Below, piece by piece: positions 33,988-46,321 of a DNA stretch of 64,000 nt (the stretch's first letter is position 1; each line of letters starts with the position of its first letter). Under the pieces are notes generated by a model that worked only from the letters and a program-made list of their open reading frames with translations, was not told the DNA's origin and searched no databases. The position numbers were made by a program, and so were the translations under genes. The stretch comes from Takashimella koratensis (taxonomy: Eukaryota; Basidiomycota; Tremellomycetes; Trichosporonales; Tetragoniomycetaceae): positions 744,001-808,000 of the forward strand of contig BCKT01000005.1 in the NCBI GenBank assembly GCA_003116875.1, written 5' to 3'.

Positions 33988-35603
33988 TCAGTGTCCACCG
34001 GCGACGTACTGCTGGCCCCTGCACGAGTCAGTTTGCTGCCCAAAGGAGGTATCGGGGGTAAGGCAGACACTGATTTTCGAGGGGGAGGGACAACTTACAG
34101 TGCAGTGAGGGCGCCAGTGGCATCCATGAGCCTGTTCACTTCGGGGACTGCGTACAGCCAAGCGGCGTTGCGGACGGCTCCAAACCACGCATAGGTGCTG
34201 GGCGGGGTTAGTCGCCAGGCCGGACAGCCTTGAAGGTGGAGGAGCTGAGAGACGAGAGAAGGAGTGAGGGCGGTACTGACTAGATGAAATCGGTCTGGTC
34301 AAGCCACTTGGTGGTCGATGTCATGAATGAAGACACCTCTTCGGCCGTGGGCGTCACACCGGATCCAAAGATCTACAAGAAGAAGCTAAAATCAGCTCAG
34401 AGCTTGGCTCAAAACGAGGAGGTAGAGCGGAGACCAAGACCTGCCTCCCCTCGGCTCAGGAAAGATACTCACGTAACACGCAAACTCGGATACGATCAAG
34501 TCTCGAGCGTAATTGGTGTTGTAGTCCGTTACGAGCCCCTGAAAGACATCCGGGTCGGTCTGGTACATGTGTACTTGAACGTAATCGGGGGCGTAGGAAC
34601 AGCCACTCCATCCATCCTTGGCCGTGGCGCCGGGACAGATCGCTGCGAACCAGGACTGTGGAGAGGGAGAAAGTTAGCTTGACGGACTCGTAGTGCAGCG
34701 TGAGAAGGAGACAGAGGAGCTCACGTCAAGCCACGTCGTGTCACTCGCTACGGCAGGCGAGGCGAACTTGACGTTGGGATTGGTCGCGCGGATCGCATCG
34801 ACATAGGCTTTGTAGCTGCCCCCAGCAGGGTCAGTCGAGCTTGACTTGGGAGCACGAGGTTAAGGGCCAGACTCACTCGGTAGCCGCGTCGCCGGCCAGG
34901 ACACCATTCTGGTCTACAGCCACCGCGTCAACTGCCTTAGCTCTGAACTGTGAACGCGAGGCGCGGGGGCTAGAAGCAACTGCACTCACCAGGCTCGTTG
35001 ATCCCCATTACGATGGTGAACCCATCCTGGAGGGCGGAGCCGTCTCCGTACTGTCCGATAGTGTGCCTACAAGGGAGTGGACTGTATCAGCACCAACATG
35101 GTAGTACTGAAGAAACCAGGAAGGAACTTTAGAGAGATGCCATCACCCACATCTGGGGGAAGAAGGTCCCTCCGATTGTCCCGCCCTGCGCGCTGTCTGA
35201 GAACTTGTTGGACCAGTCCTGGTCCCAGTCGTACCACCACGACAGAGTCTGCCGTTGCCACGAAACGAGCAAGGTCAGTGTTTGTCTCACCTCGACAGCC
35301 AAGGGTCGGGACCTTTAGGTGGAGGGTGGAGGGTGAACGTACCGAACCTGAGCCGAAGAACTCGGGTACGGGAGCAAGCTGGCCTTCGTTGATCGGCCAG
35401 CCGATACCGCCCTACCAATGTTTACCGTCAGTATCGTGGTTAGATCTTTTGATGGAAGAGGAAGGGGGAGTACGGGTAGAAAAGCAGGAGGAGTGGTAGA
35501 AGAGAGGGCACACCTTGCCAGTACCCCTCTTGAAAAGCTGAGGAGCAGCGTGGACAGAGAACCCAGCACCCAGCGCGATGGCGACAAGTGGAAGATGGAA
35601 CAT
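33988..35603 (-). CDS. GH128 (Asl1-like) glucan hydrolase, copy A
   Basis: Ten exons (35514-35603, 35343-35411, 35151-35248, 34990-35066, 34877-34913, 34725-34815, 34473-34655, 34281-34372, 34099-34197, 33988-34018) join to 288 aa. Start ATG 35603 opens a signal peptide (MFHLPLVAIALGAGFSVHAA) followed by a Kex2-like KR site. The Asl1/GH128 TIM barrel (PF11790) is clear: GGIGWPINEG, LSWWYDWDQDW, IVMGINEP with the probable acid/base Glu, FASPAVASD, YVQVHMYQTD, DLIVSEFAC with the probable nucleophile Glu, YAWFGAVRN, and the family end GQQYVAGGH. These enzymes cut beta-1,3-glucan in cell walls. It is likely secreted and involved in wall remodelling or nutrition. One donor is atypical (GTCAGT at 34280). 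Confidence 0.87.
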
Positions 35604-36649
35604 TGTTTGCCTGACAGGTTCTCAGAACGGTCAAAGGCGCTCGGTCGAAATGAAAGTAGAGCGGTCGGAAATGGGCTGCGAATTGGAGACTCCGAACAGG
35701 TCTACTGCGGATAGTGAATCAAGTGGGCGTCGAGCTCGCTTTGAGACTATCAGTACGCATTGAAATGACTCGCCGAAAAAGTATCAGGTGTGAGCTGTGA
35801 GAGGCCCGAAACCCGACCATGACACGGGGCGGCTCATACCACACGATCGAAACACGGGTCAATAGTCAGTCCAATATGAGTGGGGCCACTCCTTTCAGTC
35901 ACTTGCACGACGCCAGGTGTTTCGGATCCCGAGACAAGAGTGCTCCTTTGTGCAGATCCTCCCGTCGCCCGTGTTGCTTTCCTACAGCTGATGCACACAG
36001 AGGCAGGAGTTTGTGAAAAGGTGACCAGAAATGGGGCGAGTTTAGGATTTCAGCTTGGCGGTGATGACAAGATATGGCAATGTTGGGCCGTTGTCGAAAA
36101 TAGGAAGAGAATTTGGTAGGCTGTCTCTCTGCTTTCGTCAGATGGAGATGAAAGATGGGATGCGATTCCACGTTTATTGTTTAAATCCTCCTGCCGGGCG
36201 CTTGGAACCGCAATGAGTGCAACCAATACAAATATGTGAAAGTCCTCTGAAGAATTGGTGTTTACTCTTTAAGCGAATAAGCAGAGTCTCTGGGGCCTGC
36301 CTCTAAGCCGAAAACAACATCAAATTCGACGTCACTGTGTCGAAGCAGTGGAATACAAAACAGATAACGACATCAGTATGGTACTGATCGTCTTTTTGTT
36401 TAGGCTTAACGACGACAACCTGGCTCGCGTCCGTGAGTTGCATCAGGTGCCTGAACACCATTCGCGACTCTGGCGATGACGAGCTGGGTCTGAAATCCGC
36501 GCTAAAGACGTGGCTTGTCTTCATTGACGGTGTGAAACACCGGGTCCAATGGCAGAAATCTGGCTTGAGATGTCATTGTTACTATCATCATATATCGTAC
36601 GAGTCTCTTCACGTCTTTATACTTCTGGTACTGGCATATATAGGTCGAA
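35604..36649. other. 1 kb intergenic region between GH128 copies A and B
   Basis: No gene, RNA or repeat recognised. It would contain the copy A promoter and the copy B 3' flank. Confidence 0.4.
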
Positions 36650-38148
36650 TCACCTGTGGCCGCCCGAGATATACTGCTGGCCGCTAAACCGTGGTCAGCT
36701 CTTTTCATTCCTCCCCTCCAGAGAGACAGAGCCCCTTCCCGCTTGCCCAGTTGGAATGAGAGCCACTCACAGAGGCGTGACATTCCCTTCCGCGTCCATG
36801 AGGCGGTTCACATCGGAGACACCGTACAGCAGCGCTTCGTTACGGAGCGCTCCAAACCAAGCGTACTTGTAGATCCACTCGGTCTGGTCAAGCCAGAGCG
36901 TCGACTGGCCCATGAAGTCGTAGACCTCTTGCTGAGTGGGCGCTGCGCCTCCGAACAGCTGCAAACGGATCAGCACGTCGCCCCGCCTGGTAATGAAGCA
37001 GTCAAATCTAGAGGAAGGGGCGGATGGATCAAAGGAGAGCTTACGTCGCAGCAGAACTCGGAAACGATAATGGGCAAGTTGAAGGTGGCATGATACGAGG
37101 TGACCAAGCTCTGAAAAACAGAAAAGTCGGTCTGGTATACGTGAACTGCTACGTAGTTTGGCGCGTAGGCACATCCGGCCCACCCGTTGGCCGCCGAGTA
37201 TCCGGGACAAATCTCTCCAAAGAAAGTCTGCACCAGAAGGGAATTGTCAGTCTGCAGTGATAGGGCACAGCAAGAGGGGGTTTGTGGAGGAAGGAAGGAG
37301 CAGACCTACCGAAAGCCATCCGATGTCAGAAGCCACTGCGGGAGTGGCAAACTGGGCGGAAGGGTTAGAAGCCCGGATCCCGTCATGGTACGCCTTGTAG
37401 CTAAAGAAAGGGGAAGGAGAAGGGGTCAGGTTGGTTCCTGGAAAGATAAGGGAGGAGCTAGGAACGAGAGCGACAAGGACGTACCCGTTGGCGGCGGTGG
37501 TGGGGTCGATGCCATTGATGTCTGGATACATTAGTACAATTGCCCACAGTGTGATGGCGGATGAAGAGAGTGAGGAGCTCACCAGGCTCGTTGTATCCCA
37601 GCACGATCGAGTAACCGGCCTGAAGGGCATTCGAGTCGGCGTACGAGCTCGGTTCAAAACTGGTCCATGTTAGCCTCGCCCCTCCGTCACCCGTAGCCAA
37701 GTATGGAATCGATTGGGGAATTTGACTGACATCATGGGTATAAATTCCGCGTTGATGGAACTCCCGCCAGCGGAATTGCCAATGAGCGTCCAGTCCTTGT
37801 TCCAGTCGTACCACCACGTCAACGCCTAAGAGAGAGGTATCAGTTCACGCTTGCACGGAACGGGGAAGCGGGCACCGTTGAGGGGGAGTACCGACCGAAC
37901 CACTCTGAAAGAAGTCGGCGACAGGAGCGACGGCACCTTCCTGGATAGGCCAGCTGATCCCGGACTGAGTCACAACCAATGTCAGCAAGTATCACCAAGC
38001 ACGAGAGATGAAGGGAAAAGTTGAGATTCGAGGGACTTACCTTGCCGCTCCCGCGCTTGACGAGGCTCGGCGCGGAAGGCGCGGCGACCGCCTCCAGGGC
38101 GGTCCCGAGAATGGTTATACAAGTAAAGTAAAAGGAGAGCGATGGCAT
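36650..38148 (-). CDS. GH128 (Asl1-like) glucan hydrolase, copy B
   Basis: About nine exons from ATG 38148 to the stop at 36650. The signal peptide MPSLSFYFTCITILGTALEA is followed by a KRGSGK processing-like site at the same place as in copy A. Barrel motifs appear in order: GISWPIQEGAVAP, LTWWYDWNKDW, IVLGYNEPG (acid/base Glu), FATPAVASDIGWL, GEICPGYSAANGW, YVAVHVYQTDFSVF, LPIIVSEFCCD (nucleophile Glu), WFGALRNEALLYGVSDVNRL, and the terminus GQQYISGGHR. Intron positions largely match copy A, but the intron within the Y-K-Y-A-W motif of A is absent here. It is a likely secreted beta-1,3-glucanase and a tandem duplicate of copy A. Confidence 0.85.
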
Positions 38149-39109
38149 GAGGGGAGGAATGAAAGGCTAGAGTAGCTGCGGATGGCCTTGATCAGGCAGT
38201 GGATCAGGATTGCGGTTTAGGTTGGGTGACTGTGGTGGAGAGAGAGGAAGGTGTGGCTGCGGATGGGATGAGAAAGAGAATAATTCGTCGTCCATCGGTC
38301 GCCGGCTTTATGCTCTGGTCCTCACGCCGATGAGAACCCATGAATATCCGGATTTGAATCAACAACAAAGACAAACAAACAATGGCCGGTGAAGCATCTC
38401 TTCGGCGCCCGTGTCATGCTGTGCTAGGGGTGGAAACCCACGTCTGAGACGCCAAGGTGTCACAACATCTCCTTGTCGACCATTGTTGTGGAACGAGGTT
38501 GGAACTGTCAATCTGCTCAGCGTTACCCCGTGAAGCAGAAACATCCAGTCCATCCTTTGTGGCCGGCAGCTGCAGACTCTGTCGGGATGGGCCGCCTCGG
38601 TCACAAACTGCGTCTCCGCGGCGACCAGCCCGAACCGACTTGGCACCCGAAACTTAACCAGGGGTACGGGGCAGCCAAGATCCGTGACATCTTTGTCAGT
38701 GAAGAAAACGGGTGAAAGGTGAGAAATACGACAGAGAGATAGTTGGTGAAAGGATCAGTGGTGGTTGTGGTTTCGGTTACAAGGAGTCGAAAGAGGCCGG
38801 ATGAAGGAAACTGGGATGAAGGATAGAGGTGTCTCGGGGAACGAGTTGGCCGGTCGTTATCGACCAGTCCGTCGGCAACATATCGGGGCAACGGAGAAAC
38901 GGGTCGAGTTGTGAAAGGAAAGGACCGGGGTCGACCCCAAAGCTCCTGCACAAAATCTGGCGTATCGCCAAAGGCAGACCCCGGAATAGATACTTCATGA
39001 GGGGTAAATCCAGTGCACATATAATGAATGGGACGTCAGGACAGGGGGGAGAATGCTACATATGAATGGTAGGTTGTGAATGAGATGATTCAGCCAAGGA
39101 ATCAGTCGT
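38149..39109. other. 1 kb intergenic region between GH128 copies B and C
   Basis: No gene supported. Some CT/GA-rich leader DNA lies next to the copy B start; nothing else seen. Confidence 0.4.
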
Positions 39110-40700
39110 TTAGTCGTGATGCCCTCCGCACATGTATTGATGACCCCTGGACGTGGGAAAATTTCACACCGGGTCAGAACAAGGTTACCAGAACAATGGT
39201 ACGATGGGGTCTCCAGGTTACTCACAAAGGGGTGATCTCCCCTGTCTCGTCCATCAAGCGATTGAAGGGGTGAACCCCATGTAAATTTTCCCACTGCGTA
39301 CATGCGCCGAACCAGCAATACTTACTGAGGACATGTTAGTGCTGCGTTCAGCGGAAGTCGGAGACACTTACATCACCCAGTCGGTCTCGTCGAGCCACTT
39401 TGTTGTCTGACCTGAAAGGGTGTGAGCTGGCGCCCGATCACCGTACGCAGTTCTCCGCTATCAGCTCTTACCCATGAAATCGTGGACTTCCTGCATGTGC
39501 TTGGGCGGTGGCACGTTGGGGTCAAAGCTCTGAGAGATTGTTAGTCATCGCTGGTGCAGAATTGAGATGGCTTACCTGCATGGCAAATTCGGTGATAATG
39601 ACCGGTAGCCCGAACTCCCGATAATACATCTCCACTTGGTCTTTGAAGCTGTCAAACGTCGTGGTGTAGACGTGAATGGCGAGATACTCTGGTTTGGTTT
39701 CAGGAGGAATGAGGCTGAACCATTCCTGATGACATACTGTCAGTTCGTCGGCCGTGCTATGGTAAACGTTATTGAGCTGACATACCTTCAGCCAGTTGAC
39801 ATCTCCTGCAATGGCTGGTGAGACAAGCTTCAAGTTTGACGACGAGGCAAGCTTTGCCGCCTTGATCCATCTGTCGAATTAGCTACACTCCTCTCCGGGA
39901 TTAACCTACCCTTCGGCAGCTTGAGCTGGGGTCTGGTAGTGTGCAACAGCTTCATCACGATGATCTGCAGCAATGTCAGCAGCTGGTCCTAGCCAGTCTA
40001 TAGTACAAGCCAGCCACTTACCAGGTTCATTGAAGCCTAAGAGGTACTTTGACCCAGACTGCAACTCGTACTTGTTGTCGACATATGAAGGCGCGAAACT
40101 GCTCGTCAGTGTCGATTGTGCAAAGGGGCTCACATCATGGGGATAAACTCAGCGTCGATCTGCAGCCCCGGCGTGGTCTGGGGGAGGAGCTGGTCCCAGT
40201 TCTTGTTCCAGTTGTAATGCCATGACAAGCGCTGCGAAGACAGGTGTATCAATACTCTCCCTTTTCATGATCAGCTCAGCTCAGCTCACCGAGCGATGGC
40301 CGTGGAAGAACTTGGCGACAGGGTCCGACGTGTGTTCTTGGATGGGCCAGCTAATGCCGCCCTATGCGGTAACCCGTCAGCTTGATTCCATGAAACGTTT
40401 AGATCTGAGGTTTTATATGTTGTAAAATCGATATCGTGTCTACTTACCTTACCTTTCCCACCTCTGAACGGACAGTGGAAGAACTTTGTTAGCATTGGGA
40501 CGTTGATGCGATGATCGGCGTTGGGTCTTGGAAAGCGAGAGGTGAAACTCACTGGACCATGATCCGTCTGGGGCTCTGCTTTTGTACCTGGGGTCTTGTT
40601 GAGGTGCTCCGCTGTAGTCGGGTGCGAGTTGCGGCGGCGCTGACCTCGGGAACGAGGGGTTGCTGCAGAGTTGAGCAAGGATGAAGTTTGTTGGAATCAA
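39110..40700 (-). CDS. GH128 (Asl1-like) glucan hydrolase, copy C, N-terminus unclear
   Basis: The body of the enzyme is intact: GGISWPIQEHTSDPVAKFF, LSWHYNWNKNWDQLL, LLGFNEP (acid/base Glu), LVSPAIAGDVNWLK, YLAIHVYTTTFDSF, LPVIITEFAMQ (nucleophile Glu), KYCWFGACTQWENLHG, VHPFNRLMDETGE, with the stop at 39110 after GHQYMCGGHHD. The 5' end differs from copies A and B. The segment before GGISW seems to come from an 11-nt micro-exon (encoding KVGK across the junction), and the frame upstream lacks an ATG at its beginning (TTG at 40698-40700) and shows no good signal peptide. Either the true first exon was missed or the copy has lost its secretion signal. The 5' boundary is approximate. Confidence 0.72.
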
Positions 40701-41382
40701 CCGGAGCGAGTCTATCCGACTTTGCGACTATTACCGGGGCACTGCAACAAAAAAAGATTGGGACTTTGACAAGTACTGAAAATGACGTGTCGTATCCTCA
40801 CGTTGCGAGTCGTGTGATGATGCAGCTGCCGGCACACACAAGCGCCCCTCCCACACACACACACACACACACACACACAGGGCCAGCGCAAAGCCGCGTC
40901 TCGACAACCACAACTACCTCGACCACCACCCTCCCATCTTATTCTCTTACCACTCCTCATATCTCACAAGCACCCTCCACAACAGAAACACTACCCCTAT
41001 ACGACACCGTTCCAACCGACAGATTCAACACCGCCGCTCCACAACGCGTCGCCAGCTCCAATCCAGTCTGACCAAGCTACCGGATAGCTACTGTAACACC
41101 CTGGACCGTTCCTCGCGTCTTGCCACCGACTCTCTCCCTATCTCTCCCTCTACCCCTCCATCCATCCCACTCTGCATGATCCTCTCGACATAGAACCATC
41201 TTCAGCAGCATCGCCGCTGTGGACCTCTTTCCCCCTTGCATGTCGTCTGCTGTGTCGCGGCCGACGACGTTGATCACACTGTACGTCTCGCCACTGGTGG
41301 GAATGCGATGAATTCGTCGTCATCTTGTACACTTTGCTTACAACTGACCATCAATCTACAGATAAGCATCCCTTCGCCCACC
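40701..41382. other. Divergent intergenic region between GH128 copy C and ATG4
   Basis: Shared upstream DNA of a minus-strand glycosidase and plus-strand ATG4. It has a (CA)14 microsatellite at 40852-40879 and a long CT-rich leader before the ATG4 start, with an acceptor-like CTACAG at about 41355-41360. The 5' UTR of ATG4 may therefore be spliced. Confidence 0.45.
40852..40879 (+). repeat. (CA)14 microsatellite
   Basis: Fourteen uninterrupted CA dinucleotides between the divergent GH128 copy C and ATG4 genes. Confidence 0.9.
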
Positions 41383-44300
41383 ATGTCGACATCACGAAAC
41401 TCGGTCGACCTATCTCCCACCGCCTCACACAGACCAGAGTCGTCTCCTACCAAGCATTCTTCCATCCCAACGACCCCATCATCGCCACTTGCGTCCTCGT
41501 CACCGGCAGTGCTCCCACAACTCAACCTCCCGCTCCCACCGCCCCCAGATAGAGTCCCGCCGCCACGGGGACAGCATGGACGCCCCGCCTTGCCCGCATC
41601 AGCGTCCACCAACGGCGGTCGAGGCAAGTTCAAGCTGCTGCGCAAGGACAAGGAGCGTACCAACTCCTCATCAACAACGGGCTCGGGCACAGGGAGTCTC
41701 GTTGGTGCTGGTGGACCATCATCAATAGCCAGTGATCCAGTCGAGGACGACGAGGAGTGGATGCTAGACGAATCGGCAGTGCCTATACCACCAGTTGAGC
41801 GATCAGACGCGAGTGAGGGAATGTCGGACTCATTTGCGACCGAGGTGCCGGACCTCGAGAGGAGGGAGAAGGAACGGGACAAGAAGGGGAAAGGTCGCTC
41901 GTTGGTGAAGAAGACGTCACGATTGTTTGGGCGTGGTGGTCAAAACGCTTCCGTTACATCGGAGGCCCACACGCTCGGTGCTCCCGTTCGACAGCAGTCG
42001 TCAGCGTCATCAGACTCTCAATCTACCTCCAACAGCCGCTCTCACTCGACTTCTGCATCCATCAGTCGGTCGTCTCCTCCATCACGACACTCCCGTCGTC
42101 AATCTCAGGACTCTCAAGTGTCGTGGGCCCCGTCTCACTCCATCCGCTCGGGGTCCATCTCCATCAACGCCGACTCAGACTCACTTCCTTACATCCCTCG
42201 TCGGCAGAACGCCCACCTCAGCACTTCCCTCCCACCATTGTCTCGTCACTCCATGCCTCCACCAATACCGTCGGCTCCCAACGGCGCTTCGCGACAAATT
42301 GAAACCCTTCCCTCCCGCATGTCCACTTGGTTCTCCCACCTCCTCCCATCCTCGTCCACGACCACCGTCGACAACCCTAATCCTTCCATCGCAGAGTCAC
42401 AGCAACCCCAACAACCACAGCAACCTCCATCACCACTTCGCAAAGGTCCCTCAGCCGCTGCTTCCTTCCTCAACGCGGCGCGACAGAAAGCCGTCGGGGG
42501 TATGCGGTACCTACTCGACTCCGAGGCCCAACCAGACAAATGCGAGGACACAATGTGGGTTATGGGCGTTGGTCACCCTGGGTGGACCCCTTCGACACCT
42601 GGGCCGAGTCACGACGAGTTACCGGAGTCAGAAGGAAGCGAGGCCGGTAGCCGAAGAGGATCCAGCTCGTCTGCGCGTGGCTCGCCAGCGAAAGAGGGCG
42701 TGTTGCGACCCTCGACGTGGAACTCGAAGCGGAAAGACCAGAGTGGCGCCTCGGCATCCCCACCGAAAGCACTCGGCCACCTTTTCACAGGATCTACACA
42801 GTCTCTCGCTCTCTCTACCAGCTCGCCGACCAAGGACGATGCTAAGACTGAGAGCCCGGGGAAGAAGTTGAAGAAGGAGAAGGAGATCATTAGGTGGCCA
42901 GAGCAATGTGAGTCATAGTTTTCCGGTACTGGAAGACAGCTTACAAGGCGCAGTCTATGACGACTTTCGATCTCGGGTTTGGTGCACGTACCGCGCCCAG
43001 TATGCGCCCATCGTGTCGTTGCCTCAGAACTTGCTCCTGCCTACGCCCGAGGCGTACTACTCGGCTTTTGGTCCGCCAGCGGACATCATGTCTTGTGGAG
43101 GACAAAGCCCGATACCGTCGTCGAAATCTTCCAACTCACCGTGGAGTTGGGCGCGATCTGATGAACGAGGTCTCACCAGCGATGCGGGTTGGGGATGCAT
43201 GCTCCGCACTGGGCAAAGTATGCTGGCAAACGCTCTTATTCACCACCACTTGGGACGAGGTACGCTTTCCCCATCTTGGCAATTTTTCTGACAGTGTAGA
43301 TTGGCGACTGCCTCAGCAAAAGCCTATTTTCGAGCCAGAGACCCAAGCCCAGCTCTCGCAGCTGGAATCGTACGCGACCTACGTCAAAGTTCTCTCGTGG
43401 TTCCTCGACGACCCTTCGCCACTGTGCCCATTCAGTGTGCATCGCATGGCCCTCATCGGGAAGGAACTGGGCAAAGAGGTCGGAGAGTGGTTTGGACCGA
43501 GCACGGCCGCGGGAGCTTTAAAGTGAGCACTCAACCCGCTCTCTAATAAGATGACTCGTACTAATTAATTTGTAGGACACTGGCGAACTCGTTTCCGATT
43601 AGCGGCGTCTCCGTCGCCACGGCGGCCGACAGTATCATCTACAAGTCGGATGTCTTTGCGGCGTCAAATATCCCGAACGTAGGGTGGGAAGAAGGGGAGA
43701 CAGGCCAGCGTAAACTTCCGATGTGGAGGACGTCGGAGTGGGGCAAGAAGGCCGTGTTGATCCTCATTGGTATCCGTCTTGGTCTAGACGGCGTCAACCC
43801 CATCTACCACGAAAGTGTGAAGGTGAGCCTTGACGCGTTGACACATATTGATCATCCAGGCTCTGTTCACGTTCCCCCAGTCTGTTGGGATTGCCGGCGG
43901 GCGACCATCGTCGTCGTACTACTTTGTTGCCTCCCAAGCCAACTCTCTCTTCTACCTCGACCCGCACTTCACACGACCCGCAGTCCCGCTTCGTACACCG
44001 CCAGCACAAGGTGTATCCACCACGCCGTCCACCGTACTGTCTTCTGATACGCCACCCGCTTCTACACCGGTCTCGAGCAGCGGAACGGGAGACGATGAGG
44101 CGGTCGTCATTGATGAGATGGATATCCCCGTCGAAGCCAAGTACGCATTGGACGTGGTTGACGTTGATGAACTGTCGAGCGACGGTGAGATGTCATCTCC
44201 GTCTCGACGAATGGGTCGGTCCACGACCATCACCCAGCTGGGCCAGATCACTCCTCCTTCTGCATCGCCCTCCGCTCCATTCGAAGAGCCTGATACTCCA

Positions 44301-45097
44301 TCAACACCGACCGCTCCTCGCGCGAGCTCGACCATGCCGCCACCTGCGCTTGTTGAAGACGCAAAACAGGCCGATACCGAGTCCATCCTCAACTCTCCGA
44401 CTGCTCCGAGGAACATCTTACCCGTCGACCCGCAGACAGCCTGGTACGCCCAGGCTTACCCCGAGGTCCAGCTTCGCTCGTTCCATTGCGAAAGGGTCAA
44501 GAAGATGCCGCTCTCCGGTTTGGACCCGAGCATGCTTCTTGGTTTCTTGTGTCGTGACGAGGCCGATTTCGATGACTTCTGCGCTCGCGTTGCCAGGGTG
44601 AGCTAGCACAACTACCACGAGAAGATATTCTGTAGCTGACTTTGTCCCAGCTCCCGCAAAAGATCTTCACCGTTCAGGACGAGCCACCGGTCTGGGACGA
44701 TAATGAGGACGGCGGGCTTGAATCCGTTTCCGAACCCGACTTGGACGACGTAGACGACGGTGACGAGCCGGCCTCCTTGCACGACGAAGACGGTGATGGA
44801 GATGGAGATGCCACGCCGGAGCTTGTACCTGTTAGAAACGGGAACACGGACCGGACTTTATACGACGCGACTGCCGCGCTGGGCTCGTTCAAGCTCGGTG
44901 GAGAACCACCAGCTTTGGTTTCGAGGCCAACTATCACACAAGAGACCGCGGCGTCGAGGGAAGCTGTAGGTGAAGGAGAAGTTATTGAGCAAGATGAGTT
45001 GCAAGGTGAAGTAGTTTTGATTCATTCGCCAAGTAAGAAGGGGCAGAACTTGCCGGGAGGGAAGGCAGGGTCGGTCGATGAGTTTGACGACGAGTGA
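41383..45097 (+). CDS. ATG4: Cysteine protease ATG4 (autophagy)
   Basis: Six exons (41383-42907, 42954-43259, 43300-43522, 43576-43822, 43881-44597, 44651-45097) join to 1154 aa. Atg4 cleaves the C-terminus of Atg8 to expose glycine and later removes Atg8 from lipid, so it is central to autophagosome formation. The peptidase C54 core begins near residue 508: [17 protein letters not shown], then [20 protein letters not shown] with the catalytic Cys, [34 protein letters not shown], and [13 protein letters not shown] with the Asp-x-His pair. The first about 500 residues are Ser/Pro-rich and disordered. A further insert of about 150 residues splits the core after the DPH motif before [22 protein letters not shown]-terminal acidic tail follows. 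Yeast Atg4 is about 500 aa, so this is more than twice as long. The first ATG after the acceptor-like CTACAG was chosen. Confidence 0.9.
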
Positions 45098-45644
45098 AGA
45101 GCAGGGCGAAGAGGGGTTGAGGAAGCGAGAGTAGATGAAAAGACGGGCAAGCGTCAAATTGCATATCTACGGTCCCGCACACAGCTTACGAAACGACACG
45201 CCCGCCCTTGGTCATCCCAACACCGCTCATCTTCACCACTCGACTGTAACGGTTGACGGTTCTGTATCTTAGAGCACTTTTTCACACTCTCTAACACCGC
45301 CCGCACACGCATACTTGAGATGTGCATTCATGATTGATGTTCACATCTTTTCTCCCATTTTGGATCGTAGTCTCCATATCATGTTTGTACGACAGTGTAA
45401 ACATAACAACTTGTATGCCGCAGATGTCATTGTTTCGTCCCACCTCGGTCAACGAACAACCCTTTCATCAGCCACCACGGCCATGACGAGAGCGAGTTGC
45501 AATTCCTTTCAGTCGTGAGCCCCTGGCCTTTGGGGATAGGTTTTCGATTGGCCGGACTGTTTCATCACCCTCAAACAGTTTATCAATCGGTCACGGTTGA
45601 CCCACTCTCGCCACGATATCCATCTTCGCATTGCTCACCACACC
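45098..45644. other. Intergenic region, 3' of ATG4 and 5' of the orphan array
   Basis: Contains the ATG4 3' flank and the leader of orphan gene 1. No element recognised. Confidence 0.4.
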
Positions 45645-46073
45645 ATGACAGACCAAGCTACTTTCACTGCCCCAGACCAAATCACCCTCACAGCCCAGGA
45701 GGTCGAGTTCCTCTCCCTGGCTACCCAAATCAGCTATTATCTCCATGACCGCCAACCTCCGCAACTCGACACATCCCAAATGCAAACCTCAGCCTCTGTC
45801 CTGCAGCTTTTTAACAACAGTCTCTCGAGCCTCCGAGACTCCTTGCATGACCGTCAAAACCTACTCACCCCGTTCCAGGTAACCTTCCACCGACTGGTGC
45901 AAATCCGAGATCACCCAGAGAATACTGGAATCGCTCTACCCACAACCGAAAGGTGGAGTCAGGCGCTGAATGCCTTGTGGTCGGGTGTCCAGGAGCAGAC
46001 TGGATGGGACGATGGCACGAAAGATGTAGTGTGGTATTATCTGTCGTCGGCTATGTCAAGATTGTGGGCATGA
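45645..46073 (+). CDS. Small orphan protein 1, IS-x-YL family
   Basis: A 142-aa intronless protein. Family features: VEFLSLATQISYYLHDRQPP (first helix with L-A-x-x-I-S-x-x-L), SLSSLRDSLHDRQNLLTPFQ (S-L-x-x-L-R-D), VQIRDHPENTGIAL (R-D-H-P-x-x-T-G-I), and ALNALWSGVQEQTGWDDGTK (A-L-x-x-L...Q-x-x-W), then VWYYLSSAM. No signal peptide, membrane span or known domain. Predicted mostly helical and soluble. It is first of a same-strand array, and its nearest relatives are the next three genes. The function is unknown; I recognise no homologue outside this window. Confidence 0.62.
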   Translation: MTDQATFTAPDQITLTAQEVEFLSLATQISYYLHDRQPPQLDTSQMQTSASVLQLFNNSLSSLRDSLHDRQNLLTPFQVTFHRLVQIRDHPENTGIALPTTERWSQALNALWSGVQEQTGWDDGTKDVVWYYLSSAMSRLWA

Positions 46074-46321
46074 ATGCTTGGAAAACCCCGCCTCAAACTG
46101 TGGGTTATGCAAAAGTTTTCGCTGCTGGAGGCCTGAGCCTCAGCCCATGCAACATACCCGCTCGCACCCCACTGGTCACGTCGTACCCTTTGTTCTCAAG
46201 TCGAGGTAGACTCCCTTCATAGTCATTGACGCCTCGAGAAGGGCGTTGTTGCAAAGCTGCATCCCCTCCGCTTCAGCCTCACTCTACTTCTCTCTCTTTC
46301 TTCTTCTTCAGCAACCCAACC

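Noticed and set aside
41927..42871. Second long plus-strand frame rich in Arg/Pro/His inside ATG4 exon 1.
   Set aside because: An overlapping frame within a low-complexity coding exon, without a domain.
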